Source: Plut-88900 sp965116945 (lineage in GTDB: Bacteria; Chloroflexota; Dehalococcoidia; Plut-88900). Taken from it: a stretch of 64,000 bases of DNA. The stretch is taken from contig OZ220734.1 in NCBI GenBank assembly GCA_965116945.1, positions 62,001 to 126,000 of the forward strand. The letters are read 5' to 3'. Each line of letters opens with the position of its first letter. The stretch's first letter is position 1. Below, in pieces: positions 44,167 to 52,251 of this stretch. The notes beneath the pieces are model-generated. The model did no database searches, had not been told where the DNA came from, and saw only the letters and a program-made list of their open reading frames with translations. The translations under genes and the position numbers were made by a program.

Positions 44167-44526
44167 CTATTCCACTATCTCCGTTTCCATCGCCGGGTTG
44201 ATGGAAATGTGAGAGAACGCTGAATGCTTCGTAGCCCCGTGCCAATGCACTTCTCCCGGTGGAACGTGGATCACCATACCTGGTGTCATAACCTGTTCAT
44301 GCTCCCTGGTCGCAACAATCCCCTCCCCCTCCGTGGCCAGAAGGACCTGGTCGTTGGTGTGAGTATGGAACTTGGTCCGCGCCCCCGCCGCAAAATGCAC
44401 GTGCAACATGTTGAGGGTGTCGGTGTGCTCCGTGCTCACTAGTGGTTGGACCTTGACCTCTCCCCCCGTGAATATGGGCATGGTGCTTATCTGCTTGGCG
44501 ATGTTTCCAGGGTCTATGACGTTCAT
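44167..44526 (-). CDS. Cupin-domain protein
   Basis: 119 residues. Cupin motif 1 is FHTHTNDQVLLATEGEGIV (His-x-His and Glu-like position) and motif 2 is HVPPGEVHWHGA. Similar to the carboxymuconolactone-decarboxylase-associated cupins, but nothing nearby confirms that. The ATG at 44526 has CGGAGGAAAC upstream. It is only distantly like the cupin at 41783. The 1.4-kb repeat-rich region begins just upstream of it, so its promoter must lie among the repeats. Confidence 0.85.
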   Translation of the reverse strand: MNVIDPGNIAKQISTMPIFTGGEVKVQPLVSTEHTDTLNMLHVHFAAGARTKFHTHTNDQVLLATEGEGIVATREHEQVMTPGMVIHVPPGEVHWHGATKHSAFSHISINPAMETEIVE

Positions 44527-44708
44527 GTTTCCTCCGAAAAAAAGACTACGGGGTCACTTCGATGATATCACACCGGGCCTTACCGTCATTCCGCCCCCGA
44601 GCCGGCTGCAAGTGCGCCCAATGCGTGAATCCATCCCACGAGGTAGAGTAGGGAGCTCTCCCTCTCTCGTAGGGGCATCCCTCATGGGCGCCCTCCCCGG
44701 TGCGGGGC

Positions 44709-44741
44709 CACTCATGCTGAGCCCCGTCGAAGTACGAGCGG
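44709..44741. repeat. Short imperfect palindrome, dispersed-repeat type
   Basis: CACTCATGCTGAGC, then CCCGTCGAAGTACGAGCGG, forms an imperfect palindrome (CTCATGCT against AGTACGAG, 6 of 8 pairs). A degenerate relative occurs at 30133-30169. Elements of this type, TGAGCNNNTCGAAG, are widespread intergenic repeats in several bacterial groups. Confidence 0.5.
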
Positions 44742-44779
44742 AGAGGGGTGTCTTGTCCCCATCCCCCCAGTACTGAACT

Positions 44780-44818
44780 AGAGGCAGACGCATGTGCGTT
44801 GCACATGCGTCTGCCTCT
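44780..44818. repeat. 18-bp perfect hairpin A
   Basis: Arms AGAGGCAGACGCATGTGC (44780-44797) and 44801-44818, loop GTT. It is followed on the plus strand by GTTCTTATC, so a weak intrinsic-terminator arrangement. Its outer 4 base pairs (AGAG/CTCT) equal those of hairpin B; the inner 14 are unrelated. Confidence 0.75.
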
Positions 44819-44998
44819 GTTCTTATCTCCCCCTCTCCCTTCATGGCCCTAAGGGTCGAAGATGTCGCAGATGCGCCTTTGGCGTGCGCCGGGCTGAAAG
44901 TCCGCCTTTGGCGGAGCGTGAGAGGGGGACCAAGGGGGTGAGGGTTCCCCTGGGGGGTGGGGGTTATTCCCCCTCCCCCTTTGCCCCAGTACCAAACT

Positions 44999-45046
44999 AG
45001 AGGGGAGCACCTGCGCCAAGGCGCAGGTGCTCCCCTCTGTTTTTTC
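44999..45046 (+). terminator. 19-bp perfect hairpin B followed by a T-run
   Basis: Arms AGAGGGGAGCACCTGCGCC (44999-45017) and 45020-45038, loop AA, then GTTTTTTCC. This is a textbook rho-independent terminator for plus-strand transcription, yet the nearest upstream plus-strand gene ends at 43230, so it may end an unannotated transcript or be a repeat component. Confidence 0.6.
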
Positions 45047-45252
45047 CTCCCCCTCTCCCTTGATGGCCCTAAGGGTCGAAGATGCGCCTATGGCGTGAGA
45101 GGGGGATAAAGGGGGTGAGGGTTCCCTGGGGGTGGTGGGGCCCACCCCCCAAAACTGTGCCATTTGCCCCTTGACTCTACCTGAACACGCGTGCTAACTT
45201 TCTCCCACGTTCGAACACCAACCCTACTCACTTAAGGAGGAACCAATAACCC

Positions 45253-45690
45253 AGGGAAGCCCCCGAGACCCACCGGGTCCCGTGTCCCTTCCCTACCCAG
45301 GCGATGGATAGACGCTCTGGTTCGCTTTAGTTCCATGTGAAGCTCCTAACGGAGAAGCCGCTCTTTGTAGCGGAAGCGCGGTCGGACAGACCCGGCGCCG
45401 AGGTCCTCTCGGCACCCCGGCCGCTCAATAAAGCCGGGTGCCGGTGGTCCCCCGCACTTCCGGGTCGCACCGGCAAACTGGATACACTACTACGCCTGCA
45501 AGAGGCTCTGCATCGGACGCTGGAAGAGCCTCCTTACCGCCCTAGTGCGGTGCAGCCAACCCCAGGAAGTTGGGCACGGACCTGCTGGCCCTTAGGGTTC
45601 CTGCCCAAGTCCAGCGTATTTAGGGCCACAGGCCGCATAGCGGCATAAGCGGGCCGGCGCCCCTGCCCCGGGGCGTCGAATAACCCGAAG
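45253..45690 (+). ncRNA. Candidate structured RNA (unidentified) upstream of cofGH
   Basis: Dense perfect hairpins and no credible protein. Examples: 45253-45259 with 45288-45294 enclosing GACCC-ACC-GGGTC; 45343-45354; 45358-45373; a nested pair 45378-45385/45417-45424 around 45397-45413; 45440-45446/45468-45474 around CCCG...CGGG; 45502-45508/45526-45532; 45536-45540/45547-45551; 45556-45560/45569-45573. The stem 45378-45385/45417-45424 contains one T-G pair, acceptable only if the plus strand is the RNA. I could not match RNase P (no GAGGAAAGTCC), tmRNA, SRP, 6S or a known riboswitch. Boundaries are guesses, and GC-rich DNA forms some hairpins by chance. Confidence 0.35.
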
Positions 45691-45967
45691 CACAGGAACG
45701 GGGCAGCGTCCCGGAAGCGTCTTCCATCGCCGACCCAAAACCCAAAAGAACAATCGAAACCCCACCCCCACAATCGAAGATGGAACATCCGCCTTGGGCG
45801 GGTCCGCCTCAGGAGGACCGAATAACCCGGCCCCCGGTCATTTGACATTCCCCAAGTGCACAGATAGACTCGCCCCCATCCGGATGCATGCCCTTTTGGA
45901 TCCACCGCTTGTGACCCTGCACCTGACCTTGACTACTCTACGGTAACTGCCTTTCCCGGAGATATCA

Positions 45968-47167
45968 TTGGTCTACCTTTCCACCGAAACCCCTGTCCAG
46001 CGTTGCCTCGAAGACGCACTGGATGGTAGGCCCGTATCCAGGGGAGATGCTTACCGTCTGATCCGGGCCCAGGGCCCTGAAATTCCCGCTCTCCTTGCCG
46101 GTGCGGCCAGGCTGACTGAAATGGCCAAGGGGCGTAGGGTAGCCTACTCACGCAAGGTCTTTATCCCTCTAACCAACCTCTGCCGAGACCGCTGCGGTTA
46201 CTGCACTTTCGTCAAAGGCCCTAAGCATCCGGACGCCAAGACCATGACTCCCGACGAAGTCCTTGCCGTCGCCAAGGCCGGTCGACGCGCGGGATGCAAG
46301 GAAGCCCTGTTTAGCCTTGGTGAGAAACCCGAAGATGTACACCGCGTGGCTCGTACCCATCTTCAGGAGTTTGGCTATCCCTCCATGACCGACTACCTGG
46401 TAGACATGTGCAAACTTGTCTTCGAGGAGACCGGTCTATTCCCACACTCCAACTCCGGTGTCCTTGAACCCGAGGAAGTAGCCCGCCTCCGGGAAGTAAC
46501 TGTCAGCATGGGCCTCATGCTGGAGAACGCCAGCCCCAGACTCCTTGAAAGAGGACAGGCCCACTTTGGCAGTATTGGCAAAGACCCTCGCATCCGCCTG
46601 GAAACCATGCGCTATGCCGGAGAGTTGAGGGTCCCTTTCACCACCGGCATGCTCATTGGAATCGGCGAAACCATCGACGAACGCGTTGATACCCTCTTCG
46701 CCATAAAGGACCTCCAGGATGAATACGGTCACATCCAGGAAGTCATTATCCAGAACTTTCGCGCCAAGCCCGACACCCGCATGAGGGCCTACGGAGAACC
46801 TTCGGCTGTGGACATGGCCGTCACCATCGCCGTAGCCCGGCTGGTCCTGGGACCCGACATGAACATCCAGGCTCCCCCCAACCTCACCGCCGACGCCTAC
46901 CAGTTCTACCTGGCTTCCGGCATCAACGACTGGGGTGGAATCTCACCTGTCACCAAGGACTTCATAAACCCGGAAAAAGCCTGGCCTATGATCACGGAGT
47001 TGAAGGAGCGCACCGGAGCTCTCGGTTACGAACTACGAGAGAGACTCGCCATCTACCCCGAATACATCATGGAAAAACACGGATACCTGAACCCCATCAT
47101 GGAGGCCTCCGTACTCGGCCTCGTAGACGGGGACGGCTACGTTAAGAATGAGGAGACCCGATGGTAA
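45968..47167 (+). CDS. cofG: 7,8-didemethyl-8-hydroxy-5-deazariboflavin synthase subunit CofG
   Basis: 399 residues, a radical-SAM enzyme. The cluster motif CxxxCxxC is C72, C76, C79 in NLCRDRCGYC. With CofH it makes Fo, the deazaflavin core of F420, from a pyrimidine and tyrosine-derived adduct. Supporting motifs: KEALFSLGEKPE, HSNSGVLEPEEV and TGMLIGIGET. The start is a TTG at 45968 with CGGAGA six bases upstream. The gene ends 7 bases into cofH, so the two are co-translated. Fused FbiC occurs in actinobacteria, while here the two genes are separate as in archaea and cyanobacteria. Confidence 0.95.
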   Translation: MVYLSTETPVQRCLEDALDGRPVSRGDAYRLIRAQGPEIPALLAGAARLTEMAKGRRVAYSRKVFIPLTNLCRDRCGYCTFVKGPKHPDAKTMTPDEVLAVAKAGRRAGCKEALFSLGEKPEDVHRVARTHLQEFGYPSMTDYLVDMCKLVFEETGLFPHSNSGVLEPEEVARLREVTVSMGLMLENASPRLLERGQAHFGSIGKDPRIRLETMRYAGELRVPFTTGMLIGIGETIDERVDTLFAIKDLQDEYGHIQEVIIQNFRAKPDTRMRAYGEPSAVDMAVTIAVARLVLGPDMNIQAPPNLTADAYQFYLASGINDWGGISPVTKDFINPEKAWPMITELKERTGALGYELRERLAIYPEYIMEKHGYLNPIMEASVLGLVDGDGYVKNEETRW

Positions 47168-48327
47168 TTGATGCCGCATTGCCCGGCGCCCTTGAGTCCG
47201 GTATCGACAGGCTTATGTCGGTGATCGAACCGGAGACCGCTCGAATTCTCGATAAGGCCCTGAATAGCTACGATATTGATGTGGATGAGGCCATTACCCT
47301 CTTTTCCGCCACCGACCTTGAACTTCACGCCCTCTGTGCCACCGCCAACGAACTCCGAAAGCGCACAGTCGGCGATATGGTCACCTTTGTGACCGTGCGC
47401 AACATCAACTTCACCAACGTTTGCTATACCGGCTGCAAGTTCTGTGCCTTCGCCAAGCACTTCGGCGACGAGGAAGCCGAGACCCTCACCATTGAGCAGG
47501 TCGCCGACCGTGCTGAGGAAGCCTGGGAGGCCGGTGCTACTGAGGTGTGTATGCAGGGTGGACTCCACCCCAAGATGACCGGCTTCGAATACCGCGACAT
47601 GGTCATCGCCATCAAGGAGCGGGTGCCGAACATCCACATCCACGCCTTCTCTCCATTCGAAGTCCAGTACGGCAGCAAGAAGACCGGCCTCAGCATCCGG
47701 GACTTCCTTCTTATGGTTAAAGAAGTCGGACTGGGCTCTATACCCGGCACTGCCGCCGAGATTTTGGATACCGATATACGCCAGCGCCTCACCAAGAACA
47801 AGCTCAGCGCCGAGAAATGGGCCGAGGTCATCAAGACCGCCCACGATGTCGGTCTGCCATCCACCTCAACCATCATGTATGGACACATAGATGCCCCTGT
47901 TCACTGGGCCAACCACATCGCACTTATCCGGGACATCCAGAAGGAGACCGGCGGCATCACTGAGTTTGTACCCTTGGGCTTCGTCCACTGGGATTCACCA
48001 CTGTATCAGCAGGGTGGCGTGAGGCCTGGTCCTACGGGAATGGAAGACCTCAGGATGCACGCCATCTCCCGGATCATGCTTAACAACTGGATAAAGAACA
48101 TCCAGGTCTCTTGGGTAAAACTTGGCCAGAAATTCGCCCAGGTTTGCCTAAACGCCGGCGCTAACGATTTCGGCGGCACCCTGATGAACGAAAAGATATC
48201 CCGGTCTGCTGGCGCTCCCTATGGTCAGTACATGTCTCCCGAGGAATTCACCCGACTGATTAGAGACATTGGCCGGGTCCCGGCCCAACGCACCACGTCA
48301 TACGACATCATCAGGGTGTTCGAATAG
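47161..48327 (+). CDS. cofH: 5-amino-6-(D-ribitylamino)uracil--L-tyrosine 4-hydroxyphenyl transferase CofH
   Basis: 388 residues, radical SAM. The cluster cysteines are C88, C92, C95 in NVCYTGCKFC. CofH joins tyrosine to the ribitylaminouracil, giving the precursor that CofG cyclises. Other family motifs seen are ATEVCMQGGLHP, FSPFEVQYG and STIMYGHID. The ATG at 47161 overlaps the end of cofG (ATGGTAA), a sign of tight coupling. Its presence means the cell can make the Fo moiety. The rest of F420 synthesis (CofC, CofD, CofE) is not in the window. Confidence 0.95.
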   Translation: MVIDAALPGALESGIDRLMSVIEPETARILDKALNSYDIDVDEAITLFSATDLELHALCATANELRKRTVGDMVTFVTVRNINFTNVCYTGCKFCAFAKHFGDEEAETLTIEQVADRAEEAWEAGATEVCMQGGLHPKMTGFEYRDMVIAIKERVPNIHIHAFSPFEVQYGSKKTGLSIRDFLLMVKEVGLGSIPGTAAEILDTDIRQRLTKNKLSAEKWAEVIKTAHDVGLPSTSTIMYGHIDAPVHWANHIALIRDIQKETGGITEFVPLGFVHWDSPLYQQGGVRPGPTGMEDLRMHAISRIMLNNWIKNIQVSWVKLGQKFAQVCLNAGANDFGGTLMNEKISRSAGAPYGQYMSPEEFTRLIRDIGRVPAQRTTSYDIIRVFE

Positions 48328-48352
48328 CTTCCCCTACCCGGAGGTCTGAAAC

Positions 48353-48868
48353 ATGAGAGTCGAAGCTAAGCTCGCCGAGTTGGGAATAACCTTGCCGGAC
48401 TACTCCAAAGAAGGCTATCCCGGCGCTACCTTCGGCACCATGAAGTCCCACCACCGGGTAGGCAACGTCCTCTATCTCAGCGGCCACCTTCCCTGGAAGG
48501 ACGGCGGCCCGACCGCCATAGGCACCCTTGGTAAAGACGTGACCATTGAGGAAGGCTACGAAGCCGCCCGACTCACCGCCATACACTGCTTTGCGGGAAT
48601 CAAATACGCTATCGGAGACCTCGATAAGATTGTCGCCATAGTCCGTTCACTTAACTTTGTAGTATGCACCCCGGAATTCACAGACGTAAATAAGGTTTCC
48701 AGCGGCGCTACGGACCTGTTCGTAGAAGTGCTGGGTGAAGAGAGGGGCCTTGGGGGTCGGGCAACCATCGGTGTAACCAGCCTCTCCAGTGGTGTCTGCT
48801 TCGAAAACTGGCTCACGGTAGAAGTTCAGGAAGAATACATCCCCGACGAACTCGGCCCCGACCAGTAG
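48353..48868 (+). CDS. RidA/YjgF-family protein
   Basis: 171 residues, longer than the typical 130, with the RidA core: VGNVLYLSGHLPWKDGG, EGYEAARLTAIHCFAGIKYAIGDLDKI, and VVCTPEFTDVNKVSSGATDLFVEVLGE, then GRATIGVTSL. The ATIGVTSL tail differs from the RSxVGVxxLP of canonical RidA, in that the Arg holding the carboxylate is GGRATIG here. RidA removes reactive enamines/imines; other branches may act on different substrates. The ATG at 48353 has CGGAGG upstream. It lies 25 bases behind cofH and may belong to its operon. Confidence 0.88.
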   Translation: MRVEAKLAELGITLPDYSKEGYPGATFGTMKSHHRVGNVLYLSGHLPWKDGGPTAIGTLGKDVTIEEGYEAARLTAIHCFAGIKYAIGDLDKIVAIVRSLNFVVCTPEFTDVNKVSSGATDLFVEVLGEERGLGGRATIGVTSLSSGVCFENWLTVEVQEEYIPDELGPDQ

Positions 48869-49046
48869 CTTTCATCTCAACAACCTGCCAGGAAAGGGTC
48901 GGGATGAGGGCTGGGTCCATGGTCTCTTGCGTCTGCATTGTCTGCAGGCCGAAGGGATTTCAATGCATGCAGCCCCCATACGCTTGCCCTTTATGACAGT
49001 GATAGAATCATAGCCATCCTCCTCAGGTAAGGTCAGGACTACTGCA

Positions 49047-50252
49047 TTGCACGATCAGGCGCTAAGTGACCTGCGGGTTCTGGACTTCAGCCGGCGTATC
49101 CCTGGACACGTCTGTACAAAACTCCTGGCCGACTTTGGGGCTGACGTCATCCTTGTAGAACCCCCCGTCGGAGATCCGACCCGCTCCTCGAATCCCTTCA
49201 TAGATGACCTGCCAGATCTCGAGAACAGTGGATACTTCCGCTACCTCAACAACAACAAGCGCGGGATAACCCTGGATCCCGAGACAGACACCGGGGCAAG
49301 GCTCTTCTTGGAACTCGTAGAGTGGGCGGACCTCGTCGTAGAGACCTTCGCCCCTTCCACCCTCCCCTCCCTCGGCTTGGGATACGAAACAATGAAGGAG
49401 CGAAACCCTAAAATAGTACTCACCTCAGTAACAAACTTCGGGCAAAGCGGCCCCTACAGCGAATACCTCGCCTCGGAGGCGATTTATTACGCCATGTCAG
49501 GTCTGATGTACGTCACGGGCCTCGACTCCCGGGAGCCTGTGAAACTGGGGGCGAACGTTATCCAGTTCCACGCCGGCATAATGAGCGCCCTTCATTCTAT
49601 GATCGCTCTACGGGGCACGGCATCAAGGGGTGTTGGAGAGCACGTCGACGAGTCTATCCAGGAACTTCAAGCGGGCAGCATAGACCGAACCTCTGCAATG
49701 TTGCTGGCCTTTCAGTACACGGGATTCTTAACCCGGCGTGAGAACTTTGAAGGCGGAGGAGGGTCTGTCCACCAGTGTAAAGACGGCTACCTGAACATGT
49801 TCCCGGATGCCACCATGATCCCTAAAGGGTTGAACATGCTAGGAATGTCCGAGTTGATGGAAGAGCCACTCTTCTCGACCATGGAAGCTCGATCCATGCC
49901 AGAAAGCCACGAGTATTTCGATGCCCTGCTTGATCCATGGCTTTTGGAGCGTCCTGTAACACAAGCCTTCGTCGCCGCCCAGGACGCACGCATTCTCTCA
50001 GGGCCGGTATACAACTCTGCCCTCCTCACCGCCGACCCCAACTTCAGCGCCCGGGCTTACTGGCCCACCGTTGAAAGATCACCCGGCGATATGGTGCGCA
50101 TTCCGGGCAAGTCTTTCCAGATGTCCGGGGGCCCATGGACCATCTGCCGCCCCGCCCCCACCCTGGGCCAACATAACTCGGAAGTATACGGTGGCATCCT
50201 TGGCTTCTCTAGAGAAGAGCTTTCTATGTTGAAACAGGTTGGAGTCATCTAA
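49047..50252 (+). CDS. Family III (CaiB/BaiF) CoA-transferase, subunit type A, pair 1
   Basis: 401 residues with the family N-terminus (LRVLDFSRRIPGHVCTKLLADFGADVILVEPP) and C-terminal GQHNSEVYGGILGFSREEL. It contains the interlocked-ring domain arrangement expected for these enzymes, which move CoA between carboxylic acids through an acyl-aspartate. By hand alignment the catalytic Asp position is Glu206 (SIQELQAGS). The start is TTG 49047 with AGGAC upstream. It overlaps the next transferase gene by 14 bases. Type A defined here: PxxDPxR-rich loop after VEPP and the HVDESxQE region. Confidence 0.88.
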   Translation: MHDQALSDLRVLDFSRRIPGHVCTKLLADFGADVILVEPPVGDPTRSSNPFIDDLPDLENSGYFRYLNNNKRGITLDPETDTGARLFLELVEWADLVVETFAPSTLPSLGLGYETMKERNPKIVLTSVTNFGQSGPYSEYLASEAIYYAMSGLMYVTGLDSREPVKLGANVIQFHAGIMSALHSMIALRGTASRGVGEHVDESIQELQAGSIDRTSAMLLAFQYTGFLTRRENFEGGGGSVHQCKDGYLNMFPDATMIPKGLNMLGMSELMEEPLFSTMEARSMPESHEYFDALLDPWLLERPVTQAFVAAQDARILSGPVYNSALLTADPNFSARAYWPTVERSPGDMVRIPGKSFQMSGGPWTICRPAPTLGQHNSEVYGGILGFSREELSMLKQVGVI

Positions 50253-51564
50253 CCCCGTGGGTAAGTCTAGTCTGCCCCTGGAAGGCATACGAGTCCTCGA
50301 TATCACCCTGGTCTGGGCGGGTCCCTACGCGACTCAGATGCTCGCCGACTGGGGTGCCGAGGTAATCCGCCTGGAGCCCATCGACCACTTCCAGCCCCTG
50401 GCCCGAGGCCAACGTGCCCGGGTATCGAAAGCAGAAATTAACGCCGACGCCGATTGGCACAACGCCTACCCTAATTGGGACCCTACTGACATGCCCTGGA
50501 ACAGGACCCCTTCCTTCAACGTCCATGCCCGCAACAAGAAGAGCATGACAGTTAACCTGGGCGCACCGGGGGGGCAGGAGGTGTTCCGGAGGCTCCTCCA
50601 TATCGCAGACGTGCTTATAGAGAATAACGTCCCCACTACAGCAGACAAGCTCGGAATTTCCTATGATAGGGCCAGGGATATCAACCCGGGTTTCATCATG
50701 GTCCGAATGCCGGGCTTCGGCCTGCAGGGGCCCTACAGGACATACAGGACCCTTGGTAGCCACATTGATGGCGTTTCAGGGCACGCCAACCTGCGCGGCT
50801 ATCCCGACCTTGGCCTGGAATTCCAGACCGACATCTTCTATAGCGATGCAGCGGGCGGCATAAACTGTGCCCTCGCTGTTTTGATGGCCCTGAGGCACCG
50901 ACAGCGTACAGGCATGGGCCAGATGATAGAGCTCGCCCAGGTCGAAAACTTCACCTCTTATATAAGCGACGTGAACATGGACCGTTTGGTCAACGGTCGC
51001 ATCCAACGCAGTGTCGGGAATCGACACCGCACAATGGTCCCCCATGGCTGTTACCCCTGTGCCGGAAAGGACGAATGGGTGGTCATCGCTGTCGAGAAAG
51101 AAGAGCAATGGGACGCCCTGTGTCGGGTGATGGGCAACCCTGGCTGGACCACCGACAGAAAGTTCGCCAGCTACCTCAGCCGCTACGAGCACCAGGATGA
51201 GCTTGACCCCCTGATGTCTGACTGGACCCGCTCCCTTAACAAGGCTGATCTGATGTGCATCCTGCAGGAAGCCGGAGTGCCCTCGGGCCAAGTCTCCAAT
51301 CACGCTGAGGTTACCGGTGACCGGCAACTGCGGGGCCGCAACTTCTTCCAGTGGGTGGACATGCCCGGCACAGGCATACACGAATATCCATCCATCATCG
51401 GACGCCTCTCCGAGACCCCTAACGCCATCCGCACACCCCCGCCCCGACTTGGCGAGCACAACGAATACGTCTACAAGCAACTCCTTGGCTATACTGACTC
51501 CGAGTACAGACAGTTAGAGGAAATGGGTCAGATAGGCAACGCATACCATGACCACGTGGGATGA
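50239..51564 (+). CDS. Family III (CaiB/BaiF) CoA-transferase, subunit type B, pair 1
   Basis: 441 residues. Its N-terminus is LEGIRVLDITLVWAGPYATQMLADWGAEVIRLEP, then a type-B feature: an insertion with WNRTPSFNVHARNKKSMTVNL before the second half. The catalytic position is Glu236 (LAQVENFTS). The start is TTG 50239, inside the end of the type A gene, or GTG 50257; both are weak. The tail ends GEHNEYVYKQLLGYTDSEYRQL. The same A-then-B order recurs at 54921-57454 and 61412-60179, so I infer a two-subunit enzyme of the BbsEF kind. Substrate unknown. Confidence 0.87.
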   Translation: MESSNPVGKSSLPLEGIRVLDITLVWAGPYATQMLADWGAEVIRLEPIDHFQPLARGQRARVSKAEINADADWHNAYPNWDPTDMPWNRTPSFNVHARNKKSMTVNLGAPGGQEVFRRLLHIADVLIENNVPTTADKLGISYDRARDINPGFIMVRMPGFGLQGPYRTYRTLGSHIDGVSGHANLRGYPDLGLEFQTDIFYSDAAGGINCALAVLMALRHRQRTGMGQMIELAQVENFTSYISDVNMDRLVNGRIQRSVGNRHRTMVPHGCYPCAGKDEWVVIAVEKEEQWDALCRVMGNPGWTTDRKFASYLSRYEHQDELDPLMSDWTRSLNKADLMCILQEAGVPSGQVSNHAEVTGDRQLRGRNFFQWVDMPGTGIHEYPSIIGRLSETPNAIRTPPPRLGEHNEYVYKQLLGYTDSEYRQLEEMGQIGNAYHDHVG

Positions 51565-51604
51565 CGCTCCGAGTGAGCATGTTCTCCAAGTCAATACCTT
51601 GTTC

Positions 51605-51632
51605 TTTACACGCACCCCCCGGAACGTATACT
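51605..51632 (+). promoter_or_regulatory. Candidate promoter for the small-protein/dnaJ group
   Basis: TTTACA (51605-51610), 16-nt spacer, TATACT (51627-51632): 5/6 and 5/6 to consensus. Transcription would begin near 51639, giving a 50-nt leader to the GTG at 51690. Confidence 0.5.
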
Positions 51633-51689
51633 ATCGTCGCCGAAATTGCGTAGGCATTCCGGGCACGAACGCCAGCTGGAGGTGCAATA

Positions 51690-51932
51690 GTGGCCGACAT
51701 CGATGAAATCGCCCCGACAGATTATCTGACCGAGGAACAGATCAAGAAAGGCTATTGGGTCCAGGAGACCTTTGGAAACCTGCAAGTCTGGCACCGCAAG
51801 AACCAGATAGCGCTTCTTATCATTACCCCCGACATCGAAGCCAAGGTACAGGACATAGTTCTGGGCCGCATCCGTGAACTGCAGGAAGTCTTCGAAAAAA
51901 CGGGTTGGAGACCCGAGGAAGACGAGGAATAA
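51690..51932 (+). CDS. Hypothetical 80-residue protein
   Basis: Not recognised. It has an acidic N-terminus (MADIDEIAPTDYLTEEQ), a probable beta-hairpin (YWVQETFGNLQVWHRKNQIALLIITPD) and a C-terminal amphipathic helix (AKVQDIVLGRIRELQEVFEKTGW). No membrane segment or cysteine. The GTG at 51690 is preceded by GGAGGTG, a strong ribosome-binding site, and a good promoter lies upstream, so it is a real gene. It heads a run of small proteins ending in dnaJ and may have a proteostasis or translation role, on context alone. Confidence 0.7.
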   Translation: MADIDEIAPTDYLTEEQIKKGYWVQETFGNLQVWHRKNQIALLIITPDIEAKVQDIVLGRIRELQEVFEKTGWRPEEDEE

Positions 51933-51965
51933 CCCCCCCTGACCCTCTTTTCCAGGAGACCAATT

Positions 51966-52172
51966 ATGGCCATTTACGAATACTACTGCTCTGATTGCGG
52001 CAATGAATTCGAGCTAATGAGACCCATCAGCAAAGCCAGTGATCCTGCCCCCTGTCCCGCCTGTAATGCCAATGGCCAAAAGCTCATGTCCGCCGCCGCT
52101 TCCAAGGTGGACTACTACATTAGGACGCCCGCGAAGCCCGCTTTCCGGCAGCACCCTCCCGCAAAGAAATAG
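51966..52172 (+). CDS. FmdB-family zinc-ribbon protein
   Basis: 68 residues. Start MAIYEYYCSDCGNEFEL with CxxC, then CPACN, giving the Zn-ribbon pair C8-C11 and C36-C39 region typical of FmdB/Zn_ribbon_8 proteins. The C-terminus is short and basic with prolines. Such proteins are thought to be small regulators or zinc carriers; the original FmdB was linked to expression of amidase/formamidase. The ATG at 51966 has CAGGAGA upstream. It is 33 bases behind the 80-aa gene, likely in the same operon. Confidence 0.9.
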   Translation: MAIYEYYCSDCGNEFELMRPISKASDPAPCPACNANGQKLMSAAASKVDYYIRTPAKPAFRQHPPAKK

Positions 52173-52251
52173 CCCGAACCAGTCGTATTTCCAAATACCT
52201 CGCATTTGTTGAATTTCAGCTACGGTTCTCTTAACAGATAAGGCGCATTAT

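Larger units (their letters stand above)
44762..45125. repeat. Two head-to-tail repeat units of about 220 bp with variable hairpins
   Basis: Unit A starts near 44762 and unit B near 44982. Shared blocks, in order: CCCAGTAC..AACTAGAG, a long hairpin, CTCTGTT, CCCCCTCTCCCTT, ATGGCCCTAAGGGTCGAAGATG, GAGAGGGGG, then GGGGGTGAGGGTTCCC. The block CCCCCTCTC pairs with GAGAGGGGG in both (44829-44837 with 44920-44928; 45049-45057 with 45097-45105), enclosing different inserts. Unit A has roughly 45 extra bases there. Only the first hairpin stems differ between units. Confidence 0.75.
44527..45967. other. 1.4-kb gene-free region
   Basis: Between the cupin (start 44526) and cofG (start 45968). It holds the palindrome, the two repeat units and the hairpin-rich stretch listed separately. 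The motif (C/G)AATAACCC occurs three times (45244-45252, 45678-45686, 45820-45828). A further small hairpin CCGCC-TTG-GGCGG lies near 45790. Frames open in this region encode implausible Trp/Pro/Arg-rich peptides without ribosome-binding sites. The promoter of cofG should lie at the right end, but no convincing pair was found. Confidence 0.6.

Noticed and set aside
45230..45700. RNase P RNA, tmRNA, SRP RNA or a tRNA
   Set aside because: The required landmarks (GAGGAAAGTCC; tmRNA ends and tag with T-arm GGTTCRA; SRP GGAAG/AGCA loop; tRNA T-arm) are absent on both strands.
44527..45967. Open frames on both strands in the 1.4-kb region (for example 45337-45648 plus and 45534-45905 minus)
   Set aside because: They cover hairpins, have odd composition rich in Trp, Pro and Arg, lack ribosome-binding sites and match no family motif.
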